From Ceratobasidium sp. AG-K (Eukaryota; Basidiomycota; Agaricomycetes; Cantharellales; Ceratobasidiaceae), in NCBI GenBank assembly GCA_037039685.1, contig JAWNGF010000007.1, positions 1 to 64,000 of the forward strand: a stretch of DNA of 64,000 bases, in the 5' to 3' direction. Of this stretch, positions 20,821-31,916 are shown in pieces. How positions within the stretch are numbered: position 1 is the stretch's first letter; each line of letters begins with the position of its first letter. The translations under genes and the position numbers were made by a program. The notes beneath the pieces are model-generated. The model had not been told where the DNA came from. It saw nothing but the letters and a program-made list of their open reading frames with translations, and did not search any database.

Positions 20821-22627
20821 CTACATACACTTTGAACACCAAATGGGCTGTTCTTCCTTCTCTTTGGCAGCTGAGTCCTCCCTTGTCTCCTCATGGCAAT
20901 GGTTCCTGGTAACCTTGGGGACTTCCTTGATGGCATCTGGATGTTCTCTGTGGAAGTTGGCAATCAATTCTGTGGCATTGCCAAAGTTTTCTACTGGTGC
21001 CCAGGAATCATGTTCCAATGTGTATCCTTTCCATTTGACAAAGTACTTCAGGGTCCCTTTTTGATCTTGGAGCTCTGGAGCTGTTCTACTTTGTACTCTT
21101 GTTCACCTTCTGGGGTTTCAATGGGGGGAGGTGGTTCCATCTGCCAGCCTCCTATTTCATCTTCCTGGTACTTGGCCAAACAGGAGACATTGATTACAGG
21201 ATGTATAGTCATGGAAGGGGGTAGTTCAAGCTTGTATGCATCTCTTCCTATTGCTTCCAGTACAGTGAAGGGCCCCAGACATTTTTGCAAGAATTTCAAG
21301 GATGGTCAATATGTTGCAATATAATTGTGGCTGAGCCAAACCTTGTGACCCATTTAGATGGGATCTTCCTGCCTTTTCTGATACACATATTCCTTGTCTT
21401 GTTCCTTACTCAGGGTTAGACTGGCCTTGGCTTCTTCTAGGTTTTCCTGAATTTGTTGTGCATGGGCAGCAGCTTCAGGTTCAGATCTGTCTTCTAAAGG
21501 TGTCCCTTCAATTGAAGGGTGGCATGCAGTATTATCAAAGAAATGTGTCATGCCATTACTTGAGTGGAAGGAATTATGTTATGCAAATTTGGCAAAGGGA
21601 AGGAGTCACACCCAATCATGCTGTTTGAAGGATCAATAGGTGCAGACAAAGGATTCCACCATTTGGTTGATGTGTTTGGTCTGACCATCTGGTTAAGGGT
21701 TGTAGGCTGTGGAGAGTCTTGGTCTTATTTCGCTGGCCTGGTAGAGTTCCTTCATGAATTTGGATGCAAAGGTGGGGCCTTGATCTGGCACAACAGTTTC
21801 TGGGGTACTGTGCAGCTTCCAACAGTGTTCCAAAAATAGTTCTGCTAGCTTTGGTGATGTGGTTTTTTCCAAGCAGGGGATGGAGAGTGCCATTTTTGTG
21901 AGGGTGTCAACAATGACCAATATGGTGTCCAACCCCTTTGATGTGGGTGGTTTAACAATGATATCAATGGAAATGTGTTGCCTCAATTTTGATGGAAGTT
22001 CCAGTGGCTGTAGTTCTCCCATCAGTTGTTGGTTGATGGGTTTACCTTGTTGGCACAAATTGCAGGATGCCACATATTTGTTGATGAATGCTTTCATGGA
22101 AGGCCACCAATATTCCCTCTTGATCAATTCCAAGGTCTTGGCTTGTCCCATGTGCCCTACTGCTTTGTTGTTGTGATGGAGTTCCAGGATCAGTCTTTTT
22201 GCTTCATTGTTGTTGAGAACATAGATTCAGCCTTTCTTGTACAACATATCATTTCTGATCTTCCAGTCTTTGAACTCTGTCTGGACTTTTGCAGGGGCTT
22301 TGTCCAGGTGATTGCTGAGGAAAGCACAAATGGATTGTGTGTAGTTGTCCTTCAGGGTTTGGTTTTTGATTTCCTCATGAATGTGAGTTGACAATGCCTC
22401 CCTGAGGGTTCTCCTTCTGCTGAATTGATGAAAACTTGTGGTGGAAGTAAGGGTTTTTGAGGGATCACCCCCTGTCTAGGTCATGGTTAGGTTAACTCAG
22501 TGCATCTGCTTTTCTGTTTCCACCACCTGCTCTGTATTGGATCTGGAAATTGAATTCTGAGAGGAACACTGCCCAGTGGTTCTATTGTTTAATCCCGGCT
22601 TTTGATGTCATGAAGTATTCCAAGTTC
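20821..22627 (-). pseudogene. pol: Element E pol, RNase H end - integrase - chromodomain
   Basis: 22151-21693 carries the integrase start and core (MGQAKTLELIKREYWWPSM, CNLCQQGKP, KMALSIPC, LEHCWKLHSTPETVVPDQG). 21551-21354 and 21299-21048 carry the integrase end (LGPFTVLEAIGRDAYKLELP). The chromodomain continues at 21018 (HDSWAPVENFGNATELI). Frameshifts and stops are frequent. At its 5' edge the frame is cut by element D in the LITDHKNLEYFMTS region. Confidence 0.82.
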
Positions 22628-22632
22628 TTGTG

Positions 22633-23097
22633 TGTTGCAACCCAATGCTATGATGGTTGCCGACTGTAACTGTATGTGCTCAAGTCAAGACTTAGAGAGA
22701 CTTAGAACCCAAAGAATGGTGAATTGTAGACTGTGAATGGCACTAAGACCTGAGGATCCAAGGTAACCCTGAGGGAAACCCAGTGAAGGACTCTTTGTTG
22801 GGGAAATGACAAGGCAAAACAAGATGGAGATACCATGCTTGTTGTTGCCTCATTACATATTCAGAAAAAGACATGAGTCATACTCATGCCAAGAAACAAG
22901 TCATACAAATGATCCAATCAGAAAGCTCTATGAGTCATGTCCTATAAAGGAACATGACATGCCAAGAATGGAAGTCACAAGACAAAAGAGAAAAGAAGCA
23001 GCTTAAGGCTGCATAAGCACAAAGGAAACAGAACAAAGGAGACACAAGACAAGTACTCAGAAGACAAAGTCCATTGGAGGGGCATTGGGTCACAACA
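22633..23097 (-). repeat. Element D 3' LTR
   Basis: 465 bp, TGTTGCAACCC to GGGTCACAACA. TGAGTCA sites at 22874-22880 and 22931-22937 lie upstream (in sense) of the TATA-like region near 22857. Polypurine tract TTACCCCCCCC follows. Confidence 0.95.
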
Positions 23098-23140
23098 TTA
23101 CCCCCCCCTTAGGAGCCCATTTAGGGGTCCTGAATGGCAA

Positions 23141-23904
23141 CTACTGCAGTTTACAGTTGCCCACCATTTTTTTGAAGGCCTCCCTGTCCCCCTGGGACCA
23201 AATGGACTCCTCTTCTTCCAGAATTATGGGGTTCTCTGCTGAGTCCCCCACTTCCTCCTTCAATTCCATGGCGCCTCCTTGCACCCTCCTTCCCATGCAG
23301 GTTGGTCCTTGACCCAAACGCTCTCTTTGTCCACTAGCCATTCTGTTGGCAACCCCTTCCTTTCCTCCCATTGGTCCAGGTTGGGACTATTGTCCCACCA
23401 CCACAGCTGGTACTCAATCTCTTTGGCCCTTTGGCCCCTGTCCTCCATCCAATCCTTTAGGTCTTGATCCCACACTGCATCCCATTCCCACTTGTTGTGC
23501 AAATGCGCCCTTCCTTCATTCTGCTCTCAGATCCACTTGGACTGCCACACAAGGGGGTTGTTGATGTGATGGTCCCTCCATTCCTTGCTTGTCCTGTTAT
23601 TGACACTCCCCAAAATCACCTCCTGGGCTGAAAACATTGCACACCCCCTGGCTATCAGGATGCTTGGCCACCCCCTGAGTTGACGTATTGTGGGTGGCTT
23701 GCGTCCAACCCACTCAAATGCCCCTGCCACCCCCAGATGGAGCATGTTGCTCCCTGGGTAGTATTGGCACTGTCCAACAGGCCGCATCCATTGAGGAATG
23801 TGGTATAAGACCATGCCTGAGCCAAGACACTTTGCAATTTTGTGGGCTGCACCTGTGGCCCATGGCAGGTTACTGATGGTGACTGAGCAATGAGCAGCAG
23901 GCAT
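23141..23904 (-). pseudogene. Third ORF (aORF, class 1) of element D
   Basis: ATG at 23904 (MPAAHCSVTISNL), overlapping the end of the pol frame by 35 bases. Conserved with I and H: FEWVGRKPPT, ARGCAMFSAQEVILG. One in-frame TGA at 23527-23529 and one frameshift near 23290 break it. The last part reads ENPIILEEEESIW and ends GNCKLQ, against NPIDLTLEEEG and CTLQ in I. The whole would be about 250 residues, Trp-rich in the second half. Function unknown; the acidic tail with a hydrophobic core looks like a SUMO-interacting motif. Confidence 0.7.
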
Positions 23905-26900
23905 GTTTGGAAAGATTGTTGGGAGTGGTGGATTGGTCTGTGAGTGGTTTTAGAGTGATGTAAGGCTGGTGAGAGCTGTTTGAGTTGAAGTTTGCTGCTC
24001 TCCCCTTGGTCCTTTTGAGTGGCTGCTGTTTGAAATTTGGGGGTACAGGTGCCAAAGGGTTTTCTTTGGGGAACTTTCTCATGATGGGTAGTAGTTCTGC
24101 AATCTTTTCTGATCTTTCTTTGGTATCTTTGCTTGGTGGATATCCCTTCCATCAGATTACATATTTGAGTCCTTCCTTCATCTCCTTCCAATCCACAATC
24201 TTCTTGACTTCATAAACTTCTTTGTCTTCCTCTGTTTCTATGGGAGGTGGTCGCATTTGGTTCCTGTTGAATGCCTTGTCCTCTTTGTATTTCCATAGTT
24301 GATCAATATGGAAGATGTTATGCTTCTTGATGGATTTGGGAAGTTCAATCTCATATGCATGAGAAGAGATTGCCCTTGCAATCTTGAAACAACCTAATTT
24401 CTTGTTGTCCAGTTTCTTCATTGGTTGCTTTGTTTTGAAATTTGTGCTTAGCACCCAAACAAGGTCACCTGGCTCATATTGTTCTCTGGGTTCCTTGGCC
24501 TGATCTTCATGGAATTGCATTGCTGCTGTTGCTTCTTTCCTTGCTTCTTCCATTTGTTCTTGTAGGGTTCTAGCTGAAGGGTTCTGAACATCAACTTCCA
24601 CTATATTCCATCCAGGGTGGAATCCATAGTTAATTTTGAAGAGAGTCATGCCTGTGGTTCTGTTGACATGATTGTTGTAGCAAAATTCCGCAATATGTAG
24701 CCATTGTGCCCAGTTATCTTGTCTGTAGTTGATGAAAACCCTAAGAAACCCTTCAAGCCACTGGTTAACTTGTTCTGACTGCCCATCAGTCTGAGGGTGG
24801 AATGCTGTACTGAATGAAGGGTTGATTCCAGGTTTTTCATAGAGGGAGTGTAGGAAGCGGCTGTTGAAGGTTGCCCCTCTGTCAGAGATGGTTTGCTTGG
24901 GTAAACCATGAAGCTTCCAAACATTTGACCAAAAGAGATCTGCAACCCCTTCTGCCATTGTTGCTTCCTTGCAAGGGATGAAATGCACCATTTTGCTGTG
25001 TCAATCCACCACTACCAGGATACTGTCCCATCCAGCTGATTTTGGTAGCTTGACAATGAAGTCATAGCTGATGTCTTCCCAAGGATGCATTGATATAGGT
25101 AGTGGTTTTGCTGGTACTGAATGTATGTGTCCCTTGCTTCTTTGGCATGTTTTGCAGGAGTCTACATATCTGTTGACTGTTGCTTTCATTCCTGGCCAGT
25201 AGTACCACCTTGAGAGAAGCTCTAGGGTTCTTGCTTGTCCCTGGTGACCAGCAGTTGATGAATCATGATGTTGTCATAATAATTCCAGATGTAGATCCTT
25301 ATCTTCTGGAACATGGATTGCACCCTTGTACCATAGAAGTCCCTCCATCATTTTGTAATCCTTGGACTGCTTTTTGGCACTAGGGGGAAGGTTTTCCCTG
25401 TCTTTGACCACTAGGACAAGTGTGCTCAGCAATTCATCTTCTTCTTGTGCTTCTGTGATTTCTGCAATAATGTCCCTTCCTAATTTGGCTGCAAAGCCTT
25501 TGAACCTCTCCTGGTGTATCATGATCTGTTCTTCATTTGGTATATCCTGATGTTCCAAATGTCTAGATAAGAGGTCCAGTTTGCTGGAAAGTTTTCCTGG
25601 TTGGTAGTGTATTTCAAAGTTAAAGGACACTAGTTCTTGGTACCATCTGTTGTGCCATTGGTTAAAGGTTTTTGCTATTTGCCAGTAAGTTAAGTTCCTA
25701 TGATCCAAGTAAACTGTGATTGGTTCCCTAGTTCCTGCTCAATGTAATCTCCAGTGTTTCAGGGCTGTAATGATGGCTAGAAGTTCCTTGTCATGCATAT
25801 CATAGTTCATTTGCAGTGCTGTGAAACTCAGTGATAAGAAGCCAATTGGGTGTAGGTATCCATCATTCTGTCATTGTGAAAGAATCATTCCCATTGCCAC
25901 TCCTGATGCATCTGTTTCAAGAAAGTAGGGTTTGGCAGGGTTGGGATGTGCTAATACTGGATCCTTAGTTACTGCTGATTTGAGTTTGTTGAAGGCTTGT
26001 TGTTGCTCCACGCCCCATTCCCACTTCTGTTTCTTTCTTGTGAGTTTGGTTAATGGTTTGACAATGCTGCTGAAGTTTTGAACAAATTGCCAGTAGAAGT
26101 TTGCAGAGCCTAAGAAAGCTTGGACCTGTTTGATTGTTTTTGGGATGTGCCATTCCAGGATTGCCTTGATTTTGTCTTTTTCCATGGATATTTCTTCAGG
26201 TGTGATAACAATACCAACAAAGGTGACCGTGGTGATAAAGAATTTGCATTTTGTGATCTTCAGGAAGAGGTTATTTTCTTCTAATTGCTTGAGTACCTCC
26301 CTGACATCTCATACATGTTGTTCCCGGTCTTTTGAGAATATGAGAATGTCATCAATGTAGATCACTACTGAAATATCCTTTTATGTCATGGAAGATTTTG
26401 TCCATCATCCTTTGGAAGATTGCTGGAGCATTCATGAGTCCAAATGGCATGACCCTGTATTCATAGTGCCCTTCCATGGTTCTGAACCCTGTTTTCCATT
26501 GACTGCTTTCCTTGATTTGAATGTTATTGAAACCTCACCTTAAATCCAATTTTGAGAAAATTTTAGCTTCCTTTAATTTTTCCAGAAGGTCTTCCTGTAG
26601 TGGTAGAGGGAATTGATTGGGCATAGTGATCTTATTGACTCCTCTGAGGTCAACTACCAGTTGTAACAGTTCCTCCAGTGTCATAGGTTCTGCGTTCTCA
26701 TCTTGGTGCTTCTTAACAAGGAAAGCTGGCAATGCAATGGGTGATTTGCTTGGTACAATCTTGCCTGTCTCTAGTTCCTCTTCTATATGTTTCCTCAAGA
26801 CTCATGTTTCCATCAGAGAAAGTGGATAAGTCTGTGCTGGTTTAGGTAGTTCTGTATCTGGCCTAGAATTGATTTCACAATCCCATTCCCTGTGGGGTGG

Positions 26901-27447
26901 TAATTCTTTGAAAAGTTCCTTGCTGAAGACCTTCTTGAAATCTTGGAATTCTTCTGGTATTTCTGTTAGGTGTGCTGCTTTTGCTATGATGGGTTCCTTT
27001 CACCAGGTGATTTCCTTTGTTTCCCAATTTATTTCAGGGTTGGCTTCTGATGGCCATGTCATTCCTAGAATTAAGGGAGATTCTCCAGTTGGCATAATGT
27101 AGCATTGCTGTGTGAAACCTTTTCCCAAGATCTCAAAGGTGAGGTGGACCTTGTACTGAACAACTGATGGTAGCTTTTTTCCATTGATTCCTATGACTTC
27201 TCTTGCTTTAGGTCGTTTTGATAAGGGGAATGGAGTTTTTTTGAGAGAAGGTGATATTGATAAAGTTCTTTGTTGATCCGGAATCAATAAGTGTGGGAGT
27301 GGGATCCATGATTCCCTTGATCTGAGTTGAGACAAGTGGTGATTCATTTGTTGCTCTATAGTACATTTGTTTCCTCAAGATCAAGGGTATCTGGGAAGCA
27401 TCTGACATGGAAGCAGAGCACCCTAGGCTTTTTCTGACTCCTTTTTT
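23870..27447 (-). pseudogene. pol: Element D pol
   Basis: Reached by a minus-1 shift from gag (slippery AAAAAAG at 27441-27447, or GAAAAAG a few bases on). Protease LIDSGSTKNF (about 27290) is intact. RT starts 26798 (LVVDLRGVNKI) and keeps IYIDDILIF near 26350 but is frameshifted after it; RT end at 26185-25871, RNase H/linker 25708-25274, integrase zinc-binding 25189 (CKTCQRSKG), core 24991-24152 (ISDRGATFNS, HPQTDGQSEQVNQWLEG) and chromodomain. The stop after LVVVD falls where relatives have Arg, and the stop in KYVI-stop-WKGY likewise. Confidence 0.88.
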
Positions 27448-29089
27448 GCTGTTGCTAGTTTCTTCCAGGTCTCCTGCCTTGGCCTTCTCCTTCCCTTTGG
27501 TAGATGGAATGTCTTGGTCCTTCCATCCATTTTTGCACTGTCACACAAAGTGTTCCTTTGATTGCATTTGATGCATGCTCCCTCCTGGCAACCATGCTTC
27601 TTGGTTTCTTCAGGGACTAATTTTGCTTTCTTGCCTTGAGTTGTTCCATTATGACTTGTTTGCCTTTTATTGTCCAGTTTGATTGCTTCCTCCATATGCT
27701 CTGATGTATGTTGATCTATACCCTTGTTTTGCTTTGAGCATTTGGTCCACTTTAATAGTTGCTGTCACAAGTCCTTCAAAATTTAGGTTTCCAACATTGT
27801 TGTTCATCAGGGATAGGGTGTCTAGTTCTGCTAGCAATTCTGGGGCCAGCCCTTGTTTGAAGGCTCCTTTGTATGCAGCATCCCCAATATTAGTTAGGGG
27901 TTTATGGCTTCTGAACTCTGTGATGTAGGAAGTGAGAGCATTGTTGAGAGGGCCTTTCATTTGGATTGTCATGAGTTTCCTGGCAGCCTGTTCCTTTGCT
28001 ATTGGAATTGCTCAAGCTGAGGAGAAAATCCTCCCTCATGTTTGACCAGGAGTAGATTGCATCGGTGTTGCTGCTATAGGAAGGGTTTTTGTTAATCCTT
28101 TTGAGATGATTGAAAGCCCATGCATTTGCTTCCTTGTGTTCCATGTTGCTGAGGAATGTAGTAATTGTCTTTTGATTGTTATCAAAGATCTGACCATGGA
28201 TGTTGAAGTATGTTTCCATCAAAGTAATGAATCAATCGGCTTCTGTTCCTCTTTTTCCATTGTATGCTTCTGGTTTTTTGACAATTGTCAATTGATCCTT
28301 ACTTTCTGTGACATTGTTTGCTATATCTGCATTGATACTGAAATGTCTGCTGCATGTTGTGTTGGGCTTCTTTTCTTCCTGTGCAGGGGTTTGTATCTTT
28401 CACCTGATTGTCCTGGTTGATCCTCCAGACCCTGCTTCTCCTGTCCTGACGCTTTCTTCATCTGATTCTAGGTACTGGTATTCTTCAAGGGGAAAGGTTG
28501 TTGTCTTTTTTGGTGTTTCTGGGGCAGGTGCTGTAATCCTGGAGGTTCTAGGTGTTGTAGATTCCTCACCATGTGTGCCTTGTTCATCGTCTTCCTCCTC
28601 CTTTGGTTCCAGCATTTTTGCAATGCTATTTGCAATGTTTAGAATTTGCTCTATTTCTCTGTCTTGTGCATGAATGGTGCTTTTTGTGGCTCCTGTATCT
28701 TGAAGGTGATAGACACCTATTTGTAATGTTTGGACATCTTCCCCTGTTTCCCTCATATCTTGTTGAATTTGAAGAAAAGATGCATCAAGTATGTGTACTA
28801 AGCAACCCATTGTATGGTTGAACACTTCTTGCATTTGTGCTAGTGTTGTGATGGTTTCCTGGGCCACTGGTATTCCTACAATCTGTTCTAGTGTCTTGTC
28901 TTCTTGCTGTCCTGGTCCAGATCCTTCTAAATCCACCATTGTGAGTTCAGGAAGATTTATTGATCCCATGGCCGGAGTTGCCATTGGATTGGGTCTTGTA
29001 GTTCTTTCTCTTGGTCTCAAGGGATTGGTCCACCCTTCTTTGGGCTGAGCCATTTGGGGCAGGTTCCTTCTTGATTCTTGTAAAGCCAT
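27423..29089 (-). pseudogene. gag: Element D gag
   Basis: ATG at 29089 (MALQESRRNLPQM) after a 200-base leader. A coiled, Gln-rich N-terminal part, a capsid-like middle (28222-27667; LLAELDTLSLM, ATIKVDQMLKAKQG) and a decayed zinc knuckle (CIKCNQRNTLC, His lost) at about 27570. Frameshifts near 28400, 27970 and 27690. Confidence 0.75.
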
Positions 29090-29279
29090 GGATTTGCCTT
29101 TGTAGTACAATTCTTTGAATGAACCTGACGTTGAGTAGATATCAATTGCTGAAAAAATAAGGTTCAAAAATTTGATGTGGTGTCTGAGTGCATGGGAATG
29201 CAAAAACTAGTGGTTGCCCAAGTTGCCACCAGACCTTTGAGGGTGCTCTGTTGGCTATTGATTGTTTCCTGGTGGAATA

Positions 29280-29291
29280 ATCTTGTTTTGC
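29280..29291 (-). promoter_or_regulatory. Element D primer-binding site (self-priming type)
   Basis: Sense GCAAAACAAGAT, starting two bases inside the LTR, is exactly complementary to the LTR transcript segment ATCTTGTTTTGC (plus-strand text 29475-29486), which lies roughly 35 bases downstream of the TATA-like AATATG. This is the Tf1-type layout. Confidence 0.7.
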
Positions 29292-29293
29292 AA

Positions 29294-29759
29294 TGTTGCA
29301 ACCCAACACTATGATGGTTGCCAGCTGTAACTGTATGTGCTCAAGTCAAGACTTAGAGAGACTTGGCACCCAAAGAACTGTGAACTGTAGACTGTGAATG
29401 GCACTAAGACCTGAGGATCCAAGGTAACCCTGAGGGAAACCCCATGAAGGACTGTTTGTTGGGGAAATGACAAGGCAAAACAAGATGGGGATACCATGCT
29501 TGTTGTTGCCTCATTACATATTCAGAAAAAGACATGAGTCATACTCATGCCAAGAAACAAGTCATACAAATGATCCAATCAGAAAAGCTCTATGAGTCAT
29601 GTCCTATAAAGGAACATGACATGCCAAGAATGGAAGTTGCAAGACAAAAGAGAAAAGAAGCAGCTTAAGGCTGCATAAGCACAAAGGAAACAGAACAAAG
29701 GAGACACAAGACAAGTACTCAGAAGACAAAGTCCATTGGAGGGGCCTTGGGTCACAACA
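29294..29759 (-). repeat. Element D 5' LTR
   Basis: 466 bp, same ends as its partner. TGAGTCA at 29535-29541 and 29593-29599. Differences from the 3' LTR include reciprocal TG/CA doublets (AATGCT/AACACT; AGTCAC/AGTTGC). Confidence 0.95.
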
Positions 29760-29764
29760 TTGTG

Positions 29765-31055
29765 GTCTGTGATCAGCAGTACTGCTTTCCTGGTTCCTTC
29801 CATACAATGTCACCATTCCTTGAATACTTTGATGATTGCTAGGAGCTCCTTGTTGAAAGTGACATAGTTCTGCTCTGCTGGTGATAAACTTTCAGACATG
29901 AATGCAACTGGATGTAGTTTGCTGTCATTGCCATATTGACCAACAATTACACCTGTTGATTTGTCTGAAGTGTTGTATTCCACAACAAATCCTTTGTCTT
30001 GGTTTGGTTGAGACAGAATTGGGGCATTGATGAATTCTTTGATGAGCTTCTAGAAACTTCTTTCTGCATCTTCCATCCATTCCCAGTTTCTTCCTTTCAT
30101 GGTTAGGTTGTAGAGGGGGCTTGCAATGTGTGTATAGTTCTTGATGAATCTCAGGTAGAAATTTGCAAACCTAAGGAATGTTTGTACACCCATGACATTT
30201 TTTGGTGTTGGCCATTTTGGGATTGCTGCTACTTTTTCCTGCTGCATTTCCATTTTCTCTCTTGAGATGACTGGTCCCAAATAATCCACTTTTTGTACAT
30301 GGAAAGAGCATTTCTTGAGGAAACAGTATAGTCCCAACTTTTGCAAGTGCTGGAGGACTTCTTTAATGTGTTTAGGGTGTTTCTCTTCCTCTTTGGAGAA
30401 GATTAGGATGTGGTCAATGTAGATTTCCACATATACATCCTTGGTATCCCTGAATTCTTTGTCCATCATGTTTTGGAAAGCAGCTGGTGTGTTTGTAAGA
30501 CAGAAAGCCATGATCCTTGACTTGAAGAGTCCCTATTTGCTTCTGAAGGCAGTTTTATGTACATCTGTGTTGGCAAATTGTACCAGGATGTATCCCAACT
30601 TCAGGTCCAGTTTGGTGAAGATTTTGGCTCCTTTCACAGTTTCTGTCAAGTCATTGGTTCTGGTGAGGGGGTAGCAGTTCTTCTTGGTTTTGCAATTCAT
30701 CCACTGGTAATCCATACATAGGTGTAGAGGTTGAGGACAGCCATCAGTATCCTTTCCTTTTGTGAACATGACCAGGGATGCCAATTGTGAGGTGGACAGG
30801 ACAATAAATCCTTTAGCTAGGTTTTTGTCAATCCATTTCTTCAGGATGGCATCTTCTTCCTTGGTTAATGAGTGGACTGGTCCAATCTTTGTTTGGGCCC
30901 CTTGTTGTAATTCGATTTTCAGGTTGTTGAGGTGGTGTGGGGGTAGCTTGTCTACTTCTTTTGCTTCAAAAACAGATGCAAACTCCTTGTAAATCTCTGG
31001 TAATTGCCCCACTACCCACTCTTCTAGACTGTTTACTTCTTTGCATAGGCATTCC
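29765..31055 (-). pseudogene. pol: Element E pol, RT part
   Basis: 31055-30533 reads VVGQLPEIYKEFASVFEAKE, the RT start (LTKEEDAILKKWIDKNLAKGF, LCMDYQWM) and FTKLDLKLGY. 30511-30050 reads EIYIDHILIF where Y-x-D-D is expected, so the second Asp is lost, then FLRFANFYLRF. It is flanked by the insertions of D (left) and G (right). Confidence 0.85.
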
Positions 31056-31060
31056 ATTGT

Positions 31061-31508
31061 TGTCACAACCTTTTCTTGTTTCTCTCTTTGTTGTTCTGTT
31101 TGTCTCATGTTTGCTCTTGTTCTTCTCGCCCTGGCGCATATAGTCGCCTTTATGTAAGCCATGACCGCGGGACATGCCTGCCTGGCCTGTTCCCTTGTTC
31201 TCCTAGCTGGTCAGGGACTTATCATGTTTCCTTTGTTCTGTCCTTGCTTCTCTCGGACTCTTGCTTTCTCTTGTTTTGGTTTCCTTTGTCACATGCTCTC
31301 TATTGTACATAGCTGCAGTAGTTAGTATATATACCAGCGACACAAGTCTTGCCCCCACAAGACTTGTTCTCTTGTCATTCTCCCCTATCACTCCCTGTGT
31401 GACCCACTTAGGTCTTAGTGTCACACATTTGACCTCTGTCATCATCCCAACTCCCATCCTCACCATCTGTGGAGTCTCAGCCTCCATGGTTCAGCTAGGG
31501 TTGTGACA
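31061..31508 (+). repeat. Element G 5' LTR
   Basis: 448 bp, TGTCACAACC to GGTTGTGACA. Belongs to the same LTR family as E and J. Confidence 0.95.
31326..31370 (+). promoter_or_regulatory. LTR core promoter, start-site hairpin and primer segment
   Basis: TATATATA (31326-31333) is followed 24 bases later by ACAAGACTTGTTCT (31357-31370), the segment complementary to the primer-binding site. The spacing fits transcription starting at or near 31357. ACAAGTCTTG (31342-31351) and CAAGACTTGT (31358-31367) form a perfect 10-bp inverted repeat with a six-base loop across this point. Confidence 0.65.
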
Positions 31509-31510
31509 CT

Positions 31511-31524
31511 AGAACAAGTCTTGT
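31511..31524 (+). promoter_or_regulatory. Element G primer-binding site (self-priming type)
   Basis: AGAACAAGTCTTGT, two bases inside the LTR, is the exact reverse complement of 31357-31370 (14 of 14). Confidence 0.75.
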
Positions 31525-31916
31525 TGCCTTTGTCACGGATACAGCCCTTGTTGCTGTTGGAACCAGGTCTTTCATCACTGGGTCATCTCTGAGCATTGCA
31601 CACCCTTCACCATTGATCAGCTAACATCCCCATCTCTCCCCTGCATCATTCACATGTTGAGGCAACTGCAGCTTGCACCCATTAGCCTGTTGACAATGTC
31701 CCCTATCCTCTGATATCACTGAGCCGGTGCCACCTAATCAGGAAGCACCGCTCACACATTCTATTGGAACAAGGACCTCTAATACCTTTGCCTTGAACCT
31801 ACCATCAACTAGGTTCCCCCTACACTTTCCATCTCTACCCAGGGGACATACTTTCTACCAACACTACTAGCCAGATTTGGGTCAAAGCGCACTAGGAAGC
31901 ACACTTATTATAGCTG
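31525..31916 (+). promoter_or_regulatory. Element G untranslated leader
   Basis: About 390 bases with no ORF, recognisably conserved with the leaders of J (47368-47759) and E (62810-63240), e.g. GGTGCCACCTAATCAGG and ATTCTATTGGAAC. Conservation of a non-coding leader suggests RNA packaging or translation signals, but none is identified. Confidence 0.55.

Larger units (their letters stand above)
22633..29759 (-). mobile_element. Element D: Ty3/Gypsy chromovirus, 7.1 kb
   Basis: LTRs at 22633-23097 and 29294-29759, about 96.5% alike by eye, with TTGTG target duplications at 22628-22632 and 29760-29764. It sits in element E's RNase H region: joining the flanks restores the sequence seen in J at 43921-43990. 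Contents in sense: gag, pol, aORF. Defective through several frameshifts and stops. Confidence 0.95.

Noticed and set aside
23279..23564. Pro/Ser/His-rich plus-strand ORFs near 23.3-23.5 kb as a host gene
   Set aside because: Antisense of the element D third ORF, whose Trp- and Glu-rich codons give Pro/Ser/Leu on the other strand.
28308..28673. Plus-strand Cys/Ser-rich ORF that looks secreted
   Set aside because: Antisense of element D gag; the hydrophobic look comes from reading acidic and Gln-rich codons backwards.
31509..31530. tRNA-primed binding site
   Set aside because: No TGG start or recognisable tRNA 3' end complement at the LTR edge, while self-complementarity to the LTR is exact.
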